Assembly: GCF_047730065.1 (NCBI RefSeq)
Contig: NZ_CP159829.1
Coordinates: 1,116,001 to 1,180,000, forward strand
Source: Njordibacter sp028825405
GTDB taxonomy: Bacteria; Pseudomonadota; Gammaproteobacteria; Pseudomonadales; Balneatricaceae
DNA: 64,000 nt
Direction of reading: 5' to 3'
How positions within the stretch are numbered: the stretch's first letter is position 1; each line of letters opens with the position of its first letter. Under the pieces are notes generated by a model. It saw only the letters and a program-made list of their open reading frames with translations, ran no database searches and was not told the DNA's origin. Shown here piece after piece: positions 1 to 8,598 of this stretch. The position numbers were made by a program, and so were the translations under genes.

Positions 1-597
1 GTTGATTTGGTCATGACCCATGCACCTGTGGCAGAGGCACATTTTATTGATCAAGGCTTTGGCATTGAAGCCCAAAGGGTAATGCATAATGATTTTGTCT
101 TAGTGGGTCCAAAAGATGATAAAGCTCAGGTTAGTGGCGCTCACACTGTGACTCAAGGACTGTCATTGATTATGGCGACTAACCAACAGTTTATTTCTCG
201 AGGTGATGATTCGGGAACCCATAAAAAAGAATTACAACTGTGGCAGCACTTAGGTGCTTTACCAACCTTCGATGGTTACTTTGAATCAGGTCGTGGCATG
301 GGCCACAGCCTACAAATGGCATCTGAGATAGGCGCCTACACTATGAGTGATCGAGGTACTTGGTTAGCTCTAAAAAATAAGCTTGAACTGCGGTTAGTAC
401 TTGAAAGTGACCCACGTTTAATCAACCCATACCAGGTTATGTTGGTTAACCCAAAGCGTCATGGTCATGCTAATATCAACTCAGCGCGTCAGTTTGCAAA
501 GTGGTTAGTGGGTGCAGCAGGTCAAGAGGCCATTGGAAATTTTCGTATTGATGATGAGGTGTTATTTGTACCTTCAGCTAGGTCACTCATTCAATGA
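1..597 (+). CDS. tupA: Tungstate ABC transporter substrate-binding protein, 5' end outside window
   Basis: The reading frame is already open at base 1, so this is the C-terminal part (198 residues) of a periplasmic binding protein. Visible hallmarks are the start of the second lobe (VMHNDFVLVGPKDD) and the oxyanion-binding stretch SRGDDSGTHKKE, typical of TupA/WtpA-like tungstate and molybdate binders. It would capture the oxyanion in the periplasm and deliver it to the permease encoded directly downstream. Its stop overlaps the permease start by 4 bp (ATGA), so the genes are translationally coupled. Substrate choice (tungstate rather than molybdate) rests on the family resemblance and on the permease and ATPase that follow. 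The signal peptide and promoter lie before the window. Confidence 0.85.
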   Translation, partial: VDLVMTHAPVAEAHFIDQGFGIEAQRVMHNDFVLVGPKDDKAQVSGAHTVTQGLSLIMATNQQFISRGDDSGTHKKELQLWQHLGALPTFDGYFESGRGMGHSLQMASEIGAYTMSDRGTWLALKNKLELRLVLESDPRLINPYQVMLVNPKRHGHANINSARQFAKWLVGAAGQEAIGNFRIDDEVLFVPSARSLIQ

Positions 598-1304
598 ATG
601 ATCTATGGACTACATGTGTTACTGCCATTATTCAGCTTCTAAGTGGAGACCCTCTACTTTGGGGTATTGTGGGGGTGTCGTTTAGTGTCTCAGTCAGTGC
701 GTTACTGATGGCGTTATTACCCGCCCTGAGCGCGGGCTTTGTGTTAGCTTATTTTCGCTTTCCTGGCCGCTGGATTGCTATTAGCCTGCTTAATAGTTTA
801 TTGGCAGTGCCTACGGTTGTGGTTGGACTGGTGCTATATATGCTCCTATCCAGAGCGGGGCCTTTAGGTGATCTAAACCTACTCTTTACCCAGCCTGCCA
901 TGATTATTGGGCAGATTCTTTTATGCTTTCCGTTATTAGTCGCCATGAGTTTGACAGCCTTTCAAGCTGCCGATCATCGAGTACTAGAAACGGCTAAAAC
1001 ATTGGGTGCCAACCCATGGCAGGCTTTTGTTACCTTAATATTTGAAGTTCGGTTTGCCTTACTTGCAGCGGTAGTTGCAGCTTTTGGGCGCATTATTGCT
1101 GAAGTGGGCAGTGCTATGATGGTGGGTGGAAATATTTTGCATCATACCCGCAATATTACCACAGCCATTGCCTTAGAAACGGGTAAAGGAGAGTTTGTGC
1201 AAGGTGTTGCCCTGGGCATTGTGCTGTTGGTATTGGCGTTAGTGCTTAATGTCAGTTTAGGTTGGATGCAAAGTCGCAGTCGCGTTCTGAGGCATGGCAC
1301 CTAA
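594..1304 (+). CDS. tupB: Tungstate ABC transporter permease
   Basis: A 236-residue integral membrane protein with about five or six hydrophobic segments. It carries the ABC permease EAA-type loop near residues 130-145 (AKTLGANPWQAF) that docks on the ATPase. The segment GRIIAEVGSAMMVGGNI is typical of the TupB/ModB-like permeases. It forms the inner-membrane channel for the oxyanion delivered by the upstream binding protein. The start overlaps the upstream stop by 4 bp. Its own TAA shares one base with the ATG of the ATPase gene (TAATG), which fits a three-gene operon with coupled translation. Confidence 0.88.
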   Translation: MNDLWTTCVTAIIQLLSGDPLLWGIVGVSFSVSVSALLMALLPALSAGFVLAYFRFPGRWIAISLLNSLLAVPTVVVGLVLYMLLSRAGPLGDLNLLFTQPAMIIGQILLCFPLLVAMSLTAFQAADHRVLETAKTLGANPWQAFVTLIFEVRFALLAAVVAAFGRIIAEVGSAMMVGGNILHHTRNITTAIALETGKGEFVQGVALGIVLLVLALVLNVSLGWMQSRSRVLRHGT

Positions 1305-1930
1305 TGCGTTTAGAGTTAGATCATGTGAGCCACCGGTACGGAGCAGAGGATCTGTTTGTTATTCATCAATTGCGACTTATTAGTACCGATATGGTGCACC
1401 TGCATGGCCCTAATGGGGTGGGTAAAACAACTTTGATGAAAATTATGGCGGGTCTTCAACAACCCACCTCCGGACGCGTCAGGTGCATTCCCATGGTGGG
1501 AGAAAGTGTGTTGCAACAAGCGGTTATTTACCTGCACCAAAACACCTATTTATTTGATACAGACGTGCGCAGCAATGTGGACTATGGTTTACGTATGAGG
1601 CGAGAAAAAAATAACCAAAAAGTGGACAAAGCCCTATCTTGGGCTGGCCTAGATCACCTAAAGTATCGCCAAGCCCATTTGCTCTCTGGTGGCGAGCGTC
1701 AGCGCTTAGCTTTGGCTAGGGCCTTAGTATTAGATCCAGCATTAATTTTATTGGATGAGCCTACGAGTAACTTAGACACAGACTCGGTGGTACGGATTGA
1801 GGCCATGTTGAAAGACTTGCATCAACGCGGCACGGGAATTTTACTTTCTTGCCATCAAGACAATGCCCTGACCAAATTATGCAATCAACACTGGTTGTTA
1901 GATGCTGGCGCACTCACAGTGCAAGTTTAG
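1304..1930 (+). CDS. tupC: Tungstate ABC transporter ATP-binding protein
   Basis: A 208-residue ABC ATPase. Visible motifs are Walker A GPNGVGKTT, the signature LSGGERQRLALAR, Walker B LILLDEP and the switch histidine in LLSCHQDN. I start it at the ATG at 1304, in the TAATG overlap with the permease stop. An upstream in-frame ATG at 1262 would add 14 polar residues inside the permease gene, and ABC domains of this family normally begin with the MRLELDHVSHRYG-like strand. It lacks the long C-terminal regulatory domain of ModC, which fits a compact TupC. It energises oxyanion import and is the last gene of the operon. It converges on the next gene with a 24-bp gap. Confidence 0.88.
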   Translation: MRLELDHVSHRYGAEDLFVIHQLRLISTDMVHLHGPNGVGKTTLMKIMAGLQQPTSGRVRCIPMVGESVLQQAVIYLHQNTYLFDTDVRSNVDYGLRMRREKNNQKVDKALSWAGLDHLKYRQAHLLSGGERQRLALARALVLDPALILLDEPTSNLDTDSVVRIEAMLKDLHQRGTGILLSCHQDNALTKLCNQHWLLDAGALTVQV

Positions 1931-1954
1931 CTTCATTATTTTAAATAAAAAGTG

Positions 1955-2581
1955 TTAGTGCTTGCGGGGCCCTGAAGACTTTTTACCCAAGTATCCCCCT
2001 TTTGGTTTTTCTGCAGGCACACGAAACAAAAGATATAAATCTTGCAATAATTCTGGAATTTGCTCACACAGTTGTTGGCAAAATTCGGGTTGGCTGCGCA
2101 ATTCTTCAAGCTCTTCATCTTCATCAAGTTTGGCTGCTAACATGAAAGGCAGTAAACATTCAGCCACATCTTCTTCTTGCTCAGAAAACCAAACTTCTTC
2201 TTGGCTAAATATAAGCTCCATAAAGCCCTGAGCCCAGTACTCTAATAAACAGTCGTCTTCTTGATCTAGTTCTAAGGTTAAGTCACATGGTAGATCAATG
2301 TCTTGATCAGATTCTAAGCAGACTTTTAAAAAGGCTAATTCTTGGCGCATTAAATTGAATATTTCGTGACGTTCAGCACTATCTTCTTGAACAGGGGTCT
2401 CCGCCATCACCTCTTCTAACCACTCCTGCTCAGCCAGTGGGGCTGGGCTGATGGCTAATGCGCAAAGGTAACCATGAAGGGCGATATAGTCTAGAGCATC
2501 CTCATGAACTTTGTCAGACAAAAGGTAGGCATCGAGTTGATCTATTTGGTTATCTGTTAGAGGTTCACTGGTGCTGGACAT
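1955..2581 (-). CDS. UPF0149 (YecA/YgfB-type) family protein
   Basis: A 208-residue acidic, mostly helical protein of the UPF0149 family. The N-terminal pattern is characteristic: a linker, then DALDYIALHGYLCALAISPAP, where the conserved helix carries HGYLCAL. The second half has the acidic stretch LDEDEELEELR. Some family members end in a Cys-rich SEC-C zinc motif; this one ends in a short basic tail (GKKSSGPRKH) without it. The function of the family is not established. It is transcribed towards the tungstate operon and divergently from recQ, with about 400 bp between. Confidence 0.75.
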   Translation of the reverse strand: MSSTSEPLTDNQIDQLDAYLLSDKVHEDALDYIALHGYLCALAISPAPLAEQEWLEEVMAETPVQEDSAERHEIFNLMRQELAFLKVCLESDQDIDLPCDLTLELDQEDDCLLEYWAQGFMELIFSQEEVWFSEQEEDVAECLLPFMLAAKLDEDEELEELRSQPEFCQQLCEQIPELLQDLYLLFRVPAEKPKGGYLGKKSSGPRKH

Positions 2582-2988
2582 TGGGTATTACTCAATCAAG
2601 TCATTAGGCGTTATTGTAACTCATGCTGTGCAACAACGGCTAGCAAGACGCGGTGATGATAAAGCGAAATGGCGCTAGTAGAGCTATCATGAAGAATCAA
2701 ACTAAGCCTAAACTATGCCTTAACTATGGATTAACTATGGCTATTTCAGTTTGAAGGTTACAAAATTTTTCTCATGGGCCACTTGGTACTGATGATCGCC
2801 TTTAGACATGCATCGGCACGAGTCAGGGCATTGAAACAATGGTTTGTTTTCGTACCCTGAACCTAGTACCTAGCACCTAACACTAATATGCTTATTGTAG
2901 GTGCTAGTGTTAAATTTTAATACATTGCGACTCAGGTGGGGTTCGATACGCGTGACACTCGCACGGCCTTCGAGCATAATAGCGCGCG
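2582..2988. other. Intergenic region between divergent UPF0149 gene and recQ, with tandem repeats
   Basis: About 407 bp with no convincing gene. It holds three near-identical 11-bp units at 2711-2743 (AACTATGCCTT, AACTATGGATT, AACTATGGCTA). It also holds a heptamer run at 2861-2882 (ACCTAGT, ACCTAGC, ACCTAAC) facing an inverted copy at 2899-2912. Promoters for both flanking genes must lie here, but I see no strong -35/-10 pair. I looked for a 6S RNA and zapA, which often neighbour UPF0149 genes, and saw neither. Confidence 0.6.
2870..2912. repeat. Inverted repeat with two alternative stems, next to a heptamer run
   Basis: CTAGCACCT at 2870-2878 is perfectly complementary to AGGTGCTAG at 2899-2907. 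TAACACTA at 2878-2885 is perfectly complementary to TAGTGTTA at 2905-2912. The two stems share bases and cannot form together. The left arm is part of the 7-bp tandem run beginning at 2861. It has no T-tract, so it is unlikely to be an intrinsic terminator. Confidence 0.6.
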
Positions 2989-4788
2989 ATGAACCACACT
3001 CCCCAACAACTCCTACACAGCCTATATGGCTACGAAGATTTTCGTGGTCAACAACTGGATGTCATTCAACATGTCATCGACGGTGGTGATGCTCTAGTAT
3101 TAATGCCCACTGGAGGAGGGAAATCCATTTGTTATCAGATTCCAGCCATGCTCAGGGATGGCGTTGGGGTTGTGATTTCACCGTTAATCGCATTGATGCA
3201 AGATCAAGTATCTAGCATGCAGCAGTTAGGGGTAAATGCACAGGCCTTGCACTCTGGTATTGACTGGCAGCTTCAAAATCAAATACAACAGCAAGCACTC
3301 AATGGCGATCTAGATCTGCTCTACATCTCTCCTGAACGGCTGATGACTGAAGCGTGTATAAATTTACTTAGGTCTTGCAAGATCGCATTATTTGCCATTG
3401 ATGAAGCACATTGCGTGTCTCAATGGGGACATGACTTCAGACCCGAATACCTGCAACTAGAGTGCTTGCAACAAAACTTTCCTCATGTGCCCAGAATGGC
3501 TCTTACTGCGACTGCAGACCGGCCTACCCAACAAGAAATGGTTAAGCGTTTGGGCCTCAATCTAGCACAAAAGTACATTAGCAGTTTTGATCGCCCAAAT
3601 ATTTGTTATCGGATCATGCAAAAGCAAAAGGGTAAACAGCAGCTATTGGATTTTGTTCAACTCCAACACCAAGGCAATGCGGGTATTGTATATTGCATGT
3701 CCCGCAAGAAGGTCGACGAAACAGCTCTTTGGTTGGTAGAACAAGGCATTGCAGCACTGCCTTATCATGCTGGATTAGGGGCTGAAAAACGAGCTTATAA
3801 TCAACATCGCTTTCTTAATGAAGAAGGCCTAGTGATGGTGGCTACTATTGCCTTTGGTATGGGCATCGATAAGCCTAACGTGCGCTTTGTAGCGCACTTG
3901 GATTTACCCAAAAGCATTGAATCCTATTACCAAGAAACGGGCCGAGCAGGGCGTGATGGTCTGCCAGCTGACGCGTGGATGGTGTATGGCCTAAAAGATG
4001 TCATGTGGTTGCGACAACGTTTAGAACAAACGGATATGGACGTCAGTATAAAACGCTCAGAACAATCTAAGTTGGACGCCATGTTGGGCCTGTGTGAAAT
4101 TACTCACTGCCGAAGGCAAGCGATTTTGAGTTATTTCAATGAAGATTCAGCCAGTAGTTGTGGTAATTGTGATAACTGTTTGGAACCCGTAGCGACTTTT
4201 GATGGCACTGAGGTTGCGCGCAAGGCACTATCTTGTATCTACCGCAGTGGTCAGCGCTATGGTGTAGCCCATTTAATTGATATTTTAATCGGTAAACCCA
4301 CAGACAAAATTAAAACCGCAGGACATGACAAAATATCGACCTTCGCTCTGGGTCAAGAATTAGATCAAAAGCAATGGCGCTCGGTGTATCGGCAACTGCT
4401 GGCACTGGGTTTAGTGTCCAGCGACCCAGAAAATTATGGTGGCTTACGGCTATTACCCAATTGTAGGCCGTTGCTTAAAGGTGATGCTCAGTTGCAGTTG
4501 AGGCTGGACCGGAAGGTGTCGATTAAGACGCCAAAAGCGTCTAAAGCACGCCTGCAAATTGCTGATGATGATATGGACTTATGGCAATTACTTAGGGAGC
4601 TGCGAATGGCTTTAGCTCAAGATCAAAAAGTGCCACCTTATGTCATTTTTAGTGATTCTTCTTTGTTGGAAATGCTGCATACAAAACCACAATCTCTTCT
4701 ACAAATGAGTCACATCAATGGTGTGGGTGAAAAGAAATTAGACCGCTACGGTGATGACTTTTTGGCCTTAATTCAACAACACGCTTAG
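2989..4788 (+). CDS. recQ: ATP-dependent DNA helicase RecQ
   Basis: A 599-residue superfamily 2 helicase, the usual RecQ length. The domains run in order. The helicase core has Walker A TGGGKS near residue 45, the DEAH box in IDEAHCVSQWGHDFRPEY and the motif VI stretch YYQETGRAGRDG. The zinc-binding module follows (CRRQAIL, CGNCDNC), then the winged-helix RQC domain. The C-terminal HRDC domain spans about residues 525-599 (INGVGEKKLDRYGDDF). RecQ unwinds DNA 3' to 5' in recombinational repair and fork restart. The ATG at 2989 lacks an obvious Shine-Dalgarno, but matches the family's N-terminus (LLHSLYGYEDFRGQQ). It is followed by a gap of 65 bp before the DUF2058 gene. Confidence 0.95.
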   Translation: MNHTPQQLLHSLYGYEDFRGQQLDVIQHVIDGGDALVLMPTGGGKSICYQIPAMLRDGVGVVISPLIALMQDQVSSMQQLGVNAQALHSGIDWQLQNQIQQQALNGDLDLLYISPERLMTEACINLLRSCKIALFAIDEAHCVSQWGHDFRPEYLQLECLQQNFPHVPRMALTATADRPTQQEMVKRLGLNLAQKYISSFDRPNICYRIMQKQKGKQQLLDFVQLQHQGNAGIVYCMSRKKVDETALWLVEQGIAALPYHAGLGAEKRAYNQHRFLNEEGLVMVATIAFGMGIDKPNVRFVAHLDLPKSIESYYQETGRAGRDGLPADAWMVYGLKDVMWLRQRLEQTDMDVSIKRSEQSKLDAMLGLCEITHCRRQAILSYFNEDSASSCGNCDNCLEPVATFDGTEVARKALSCIYRSGQRYGVAHLIDILIGKPTDKIKTAGHDKISTFALGQELDQKQWRSVYRQLLALGLVSSDPENYGGLRLLPNCRPLLKGDAQLQLRLDRKVSIKTPKASKARLQIADDDMDLWQLLRELRMALAQDQKVPPYVIFSDSSLLEMLHTKPQSLLQMSHINGVGEKKLDRYGDDFLALIQQHA

Positions 4789-4853
4789 TTAGCTATGTTA
4801 ATATTACAAGGCGGCCTAACGGGCTCATACTATTATTTGAAAGGAAGCCATTA

Positions 4854-5393
4854 ATGGCCAGTTTACAAGATCAGTTGTTAAAGGCAGGCTTAGCCAACGA
4901 AAAGCAATCTAAGCAAGCCACAAAGGCAAAAAAGAAACAAACTCGAGACGTGCGCAAAGGCGTTGATGTGGGCGAAACTGCGGCTCAAAGAGCGCTGAGT
5001 GAAAAACAAGCACAAGCTAAACGCTCTAAACAACTGAACGCCCAGCGGGATGCACAAGATCAAGATCGTGCAGCGCTGGCTCAAGTTAAGCAAATTCTAG
5101 AGCGTTGTCGATTAGACTTAACTGGTGGCGAAGTAAGCTACAATTTTGTCGATGGCAAAGCCATTAAAAAACTCTATGTTAACGCTCAGCAACAAGTGGC
5201 GTTAAGTCGTGGTAACTTAGTTATTGTGGCTTTAGATGAACACTATTCTGTGGTGCCTGCAAACATCGCTTTGCGTATTGAAGAACGCGCACCAGAAACT
5301 GTTATTATACGAACTGAGGTTGCAGAGAATGCTGTTACCGATGCAGATGACCCTTATGCAGATTTCGTGATTCCAGATGACCTAATGTGGTAA
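4854..5393 (+). CDS. DUF2058 family protein (YaiL-like)
   Basis: A 179-residue protein of the DUF2058 family. The N-terminal third is a highly charged Lys/Gln/Ala-rich helix, beginning MASLQDQLLKAGLANEKQ, which is diagnostic for the family. The C-terminal part is a compact domain with GGEVSYNFVDGKAIKKLYV and the ending DDPYADFVIPDDLMW. Family members are annotated as possible nucleic-acid-associated proteins, but no role is established. A good ribosome binding site (AAAGGAAG) lies 8 bp upstream of the ATG. The gene is followed immediately by ttcA, probably co-transcribed. Confidence 0.82.
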   Translation: MASLQDQLLKAGLANEKQSKQATKAKKKQTRDVRKGVDVGETAAQRALSEKQAQAKRSKQLNAQRDAQDQDRAALAQVKQILERCRLDLTGGEVSYNFVDGKAIKKLYVNAQQQVALSRGNLVIVALDEHYSVVPANIALRIEERAPETVIIRTEVAENAVTDADDPYADFVIPDDLMW

Positions 5394-5413
5394 CGCTCGT
5401 GACCCAACCCAAA

Positions 5414-6259
5414 ATGAACGTATCTGACCCAATCAAACGACAACACAAGTTACAAAAACGGTTACGACGTGATGTAGGGCGCGCTATCGATGATTACGCC
5501 ATGATAGAAGATGGGGACAAGATCATGGTGTGTGTGTCAGGTGGCAAAGACTCCTATGCCATGCTAGATGTGCTGATGCAGTTGCAAAAAAGTGCGCCCA
5601 TCAATTTTGATATTTTGGCAGTGAATTTAGATCAAAAACAGCCAGATTTTCCAGAGCACATCCTACCCAAATACCTAACCCAAGTCGGCGTTGACTTTCA
5701 TGTCATCGAGCGTGATACATACAGTGTGGTGAAAGCGGTTATTGAAGAGGGTAAAACCACCTGTGGTTTGTGCTCTCGCATGCGGCGTGGCACTTTATAT
5801 CGTTTTGCTCAGGAACGTGGCATTACTAAAATTGCCCTCGGTCATCACCGAGATGATATTTTAGAAACCTTATTCTTGAACATGTTTCATGGTGGTAAAC
5901 TTAAGGCCATGCCTGCCCGTCTTTTAAGTGACGACGGATTAAACACAGTCATTCGCCCTATGGCTTATGCCCGTGAGCAAGACATTGCCGAGTACGCCCA
6001 ACTCAAACAATACCCCATTATTCCTTGCAACTTATGTGGATCTCAAGACAACCTTCAACGTCAGCACATTAAGTCTATGTTACAAGATTGGGAACACCAG
6101 CACCCTGGGCGCATAGAGAGTATGGCTAAAGCTCTACAAAACGTGGTGCCATCCCAACTTATGGATACCTCATTACACAACTTTAAGCGTACTCAACACA
6201 TGGCCCGTGAGTCGATCGTTGACGATGCGGCTCTTGCACTGCTTAATTTGCCCCTTTAA
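5414..6259 (+). CDS. ttcA: tRNA 2-thiocytidine(32) synthetase TtcA
   Basis: TtcA installs sulfur on cytidine 32 of certain tRNAs, using ATP and an iron-sulfur cluster. The 281-residue product has the PP-loop CVSGGKDSYAML, the CGLC cysteine pair (cluster and sulfur chemistry), and the third conserved cysteines in IIPCNLCGSQ. The family core starts at KLQKRLRRDVGRAI. I chose the ATG at 5414. In-frame GTG codons at 5387 and 5399 would lengthen it by 9 or 5 residues, the first overlapping the DUF2058 gene. None has a clear ribosome binding site, so the start is uncertain. Confidence 0.92.
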   Translation: MNVSDPIKRQHKLQKRLRRDVGRAIDDYAMIEDGDKIMVCVSGGKDSYAMLDVLMQLQKSAPINFDILAVNLDQKQPDFPEHILPKYLTQVGVDFHVIERDTYSVVKAVIEEGKTTCGLCSRMRRGTLYRFAQERGITKIALGHHRDDILETLFLNMFHGGKLKAMPARLLSDDGLNTVIRPMAYAREQDIAEYAQLKQYPIIPCNLCGSQDNLQRQHIKSMLQDWEHQHPGRIESMAKALQNVVPSQLMDTSLHNFKRTQHMARESIVDDAALALLNLPL

Positions 6260-6406
6260 TGGAGGTTTAGACCCCGACTGTATCACCATGCTTTAAGTTG
6301 GCTTGAGGCTCTAAGATGATCCTGCCACTCAGTTTTTACCTCATTAATTCCATCTACCCTATTGTAAAAAACCTATTACACAATCGACCATGAGTGTGCC
6401 GCAAGA

Positions 6407-7081
6407 CTATGCTTGGCTTTGTTCATATTTTTTCGCTAATTCCTGCATGCGAGTCCATAAATTAGCCCGCACACTGATGCCCTTGCTATCGCTACTAGCG
6501 CGGTAGGCTGCTATGTCTGCTGTGCTAGCAACAGGCTTGCAATCGGCAGGCGGTGGGCCAATGGTTATACGCACCTCATTCCAAGCAACATCTCGTTCTC
6601 TAGGTTGCAAAAGCCCCAGTAAATGGCCTTGTGGTGAGAGGTCAAAACGACGGATGCTGCCTTCCAAGTTATTGAAGTAAATACACACGCTTTGGTCGTT
6701 AGCGCCTTGAGTTTCTAGATAATGAGCAATGGCTGGCACTGCAAAAGCACCGCAGGCAGTTTTATGCATGCGTATTTCTTTAATGCCATTATCGACAGCA
6801 TGTTTAAAGGCCGCTTCAATTTGGACTAAAGCCGGTTGACCTAAGGCGTCGTATATAAGGCTGTCTTTACTTTCTACTAATAGTTTAGGCGCACTAATAT
6901 TTGCGTCTAAGCCTGCTAAAGAGGTTTCCAATAAATCACTGTTAGCTAATCCATGACGCATAGCAAAGGTCGCCCGATAGCCTGCAGTGTTTTGATCGGA
7001 TGTCTTAAATCCGCGGCTAGCGACCACTTTTTGTACTAGGTTAGTGAACTGTTCTGCGCTGACAAGGGTAACTTCGCTCAT
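6407..7081 (-). CDS. Uncharacterised protein, possibly DUF3726-like
   Basis: A 224-residue soluble protein that I do not firmly recognise. The N-terminal pattern (a helix, then GF, an Ala-rich helix and a HGLANSDLLETSLAGL stretch) recalls DUF3726 proteins. So does the middle block DALGQPALVQIEAAFKHA followed by GIKEIRMHKTACGAFAVPA. These in turn resemble the N-terminal half of the malate/L-lactate dehydrogenase-like (Ldh_2) fold. No catalytic motif of that enzyme family is complete, and the protein is shorter than an Ldh_2 enzyme. No signal peptide or membrane segment is visible. It stands alone, convergent with ttcA. Family assignment is inference from remembered pattern only; the existence of the gene is well supported by length and conservation-like composition. 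Confidence 0.6.
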   Translation of the reverse strand: MSEVTLVSAEQFTNLVQKVVASRGFKTSDQNTAGYRATFAMRHGLANSDLLETSLAGLDANISAPKLLVESKDSLIYDALGQPALVQIEAAFKHAVDNGIKEIRMHKTACGAFAVPAIAHYLETQGANDQSVCIYFNNLEGSIRRFDLSPQGHLLGLLQPRERDVAWNEVRITIGPPPADCKPVASTADIAAYRASSDSKGISVRANLWTRMQELAKKYEQSQA

Positions 7082-7582
7082 TATGGTTCCTCTGGGGGCG
7101 TTTGATTGTTTAGACCGCAGGATATCGACCGGCTAGTTAAATGAGTAGCCATGTCCAAGTAATATTTGAATAACTGATCATATGGCTTTGACCAGCTTTT
7201 CGCAATAAGTCTTGGGCTGTTCTTAATGCATGCCTATATCATCGGTAACCTATTTATAAGCTATAAAAATAAAGCCAAGGAGTAGTTTAACAATACACGA
7301 GAGTAATCAGACACAACAGGGGTATTAAGGTCAAATGTGTTAATTAAAAGAGTGAATAAAAAGAGTGAAAAAAAGAGTGAAAAAAAGAGTAGATTCAGAG
7401 CTTTGTTTAAGACTTCAAGAGTGCTTGTACTTTAAAAATGGCTAAAATTTTTTAGTTTGGCATTATTCATTAGGTGTCACATCATTTATAATAAAAAGCC
7501 ATATTCGAAAAAACAGGGGTGCTTAAAACCTTAGTTCAGTTGGATTGCAGGATCATTGATTTTTAACAGTAAAGGGTAGGTT
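7082..7582. other. 500-bp intergenic region with short tandem repeat
   Basis: This region separates two divergent genes. It contains a 12-13 bp tandem array at about 7346-7390, in which AAAAGAGTGAA-type units recur with the GAGT core at 7350, 7363, 7375 and 7387. A TATAAT hexamer at 7487-7492 is a possible -10 for the downstream hydrolase gene, but I find no good -35 at the right distance. I see no gene longer than about 20 codons with a ribosome binding site and no terminator-like hairpin. Confidence 0.55.
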
Positions 7583-8239
7583 ATGGAACTTGTGGAAACA
7601 GTGTTTGGGCCAGTACAGAAATATGGAACTGGTGCAATCAATGTGGTGTTTGCCCACGGTTCTGGCATTGGGATGAATCATGACTTTATGCAATCTTTTG
7701 CCACTGCCATGAGTATAAAAGATTTTACTGTTTATTTATTTGAGTTTGGCTACATGCAGCAAATACAAAAAACAGGCATCAAGAGGCCACCACCAAATAT
7801 CGCTAAACTTGAACTTGAGTTGCTTGCATTACTTGATGTACTGACCTTGTCCAGTCCACTCATTATAGGTGGCAAGTCACTAGGCAGTCGAGTGGCTAGC
7901 CTAATCGTCGATCAGACCAATGCCTTGGGTTGGTTTGCGTTAGGTTATCCCTTTCACCCTCAGCGCAAACCAGACACAAAGCGTGTTGCTCATTTGCTGA
8001 CTAGCCAGAAGCCAGCATTAATTGTTCAGGGTACCCGCGACGCCTTGGGCTCTTATGATGAAGTATTGGGGTATAAATTGCCTAACCACATCAACCTGCG
8101 CTGGCTTTCGCAAATGGATCATAGCTTTAAACCGTTTAAAGCCTCAAACTACAGTCAAAATGAGGCCATTGAACGCGCGGCAATGGAAATTGAACAATGG
8201 GCTCATTGCAAGTTAAAGTATACTGTCCCTCAGGTATGA
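7583..8239 (+). CDS. Alpha/beta-hydrolase family protein (KANL3/Tex30-type)
   Basis: A 218-residue cytosolic alpha/beta hydrolase resembling the bacterial KANL3/Tex30 or dienelactone-hydrolase-like group. The family strand and loop VVFAHGSGIGMNHDFM are near residue 22. The nucleophile elbow is GGKSLGSR (Ser near residue 98), the likely acid Asp is in VQGTRDALG, and the catalytic His is in MDHSFKP close to the C-terminus. All three triad positions are therefore present. The natural substrate is unknown. The ATG at 7583 is preceded by AAAGGGTAGG, a good ribosome binding site. It is followed by tusA on the same strand. Confidence 0.78.
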   Translation: MELVETVFGPVQKYGTGAINVVFAHGSGIGMNHDFMQSFATAMSIKDFTVYLFEFGYMQQIQKTGIKRPPPNIAKLELELLALLDVLTLSSPLIIGGKSLGSRVASLIVDQTNALGWFALGYPFHPQRKPDTKRVAHLLTSQKPALIVQGTRDALGSYDEVLGYKLPNHINLRWLSQMDHSFKPFKASNYSQNEAIERAAMEIEQWAHCKLKYTVPQV

Positions 8240-8300
8240 ACAAACCTTACTAGTAACTTCATGGGCCTGTAACCATTGTGGCCAAAAGAGAGTGTAAATA

Positions 8301-8546
8301 GTGATACAAAAAGTCCACACCTTCGATCAAGTGCTAGACACCACTGGGCTTTTTTGTCCAGAACCTGTGATGATGTTGCACAGCACGTTTAAAGACATCA
8401 AAGTGGGTGATGTCGTTAAAGTCTTAGCCACAGATCCATCAACGACTCGAGATATTCCTAAGTTTTGCCTATTCTTAGGCCATGAACTTATAGAGCAGGC
8501 AGAGACGGGCTCTGAGTATGAATACCTTATTCGTAAAGGTGGCTAG
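8301..8546 (+). CDS. tusA: Sulfur carrier protein TusA
   Basis: An 81-residue TusA family protein. The diagnostic CPxP element with the active cysteine is in DTTGLFCPEPVMMLH, and the second half (KVLATDPSTTRDIPKFC) matches the family. TusA takes persulfide sulfur from a cysteine desulfurase and passes it on for tRNA 2-thiouridine and other sulfur transfers. The start is the GTG at 8301 behind a purine-rich AAAAGAGAG stretch. It lies 61 bp after the hydrolase gene and converges on yheU. Confidence 0.9.
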   Translation: MIQKVHTFDQVLDTTGLFCPEPVMMLHSTFKDIKVGDVVKVLATDPSTTRDIPKFCLFLGHELIEQAETGSEYEYLIRKGG

Positions 8547-8573
8547 GTTCAGTCGTTGTGGTCAATAGGAAAA

Positions 8574-8597
8574 TATAAAAATATAAAAATATAAAAA
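8574..8597. repeat. Three perfect 8-bp tandem units
   Basis: TATAAAAA occurs three times in a row between the convergent tusA and yheU genes. It is a simple AT microsatellite-like repeat. No GC stem precedes it, so I do not call it a terminator. Confidence 0.7.
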
Positions 8598-8598
8598 G

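Noticed and set aside
2582..2988. 6S RNA or zapA gene next to the UPF0149 gene
   Set aside because: Looked for because of common gene order, but no matching frame or long-hairpin RNA pattern is visible.
7487..7492. TATAAT as a firm promoter for the hydrolase gene
   Set aside because: No matching -35 at 16-18 bp; kept only as a remark in the gap description.
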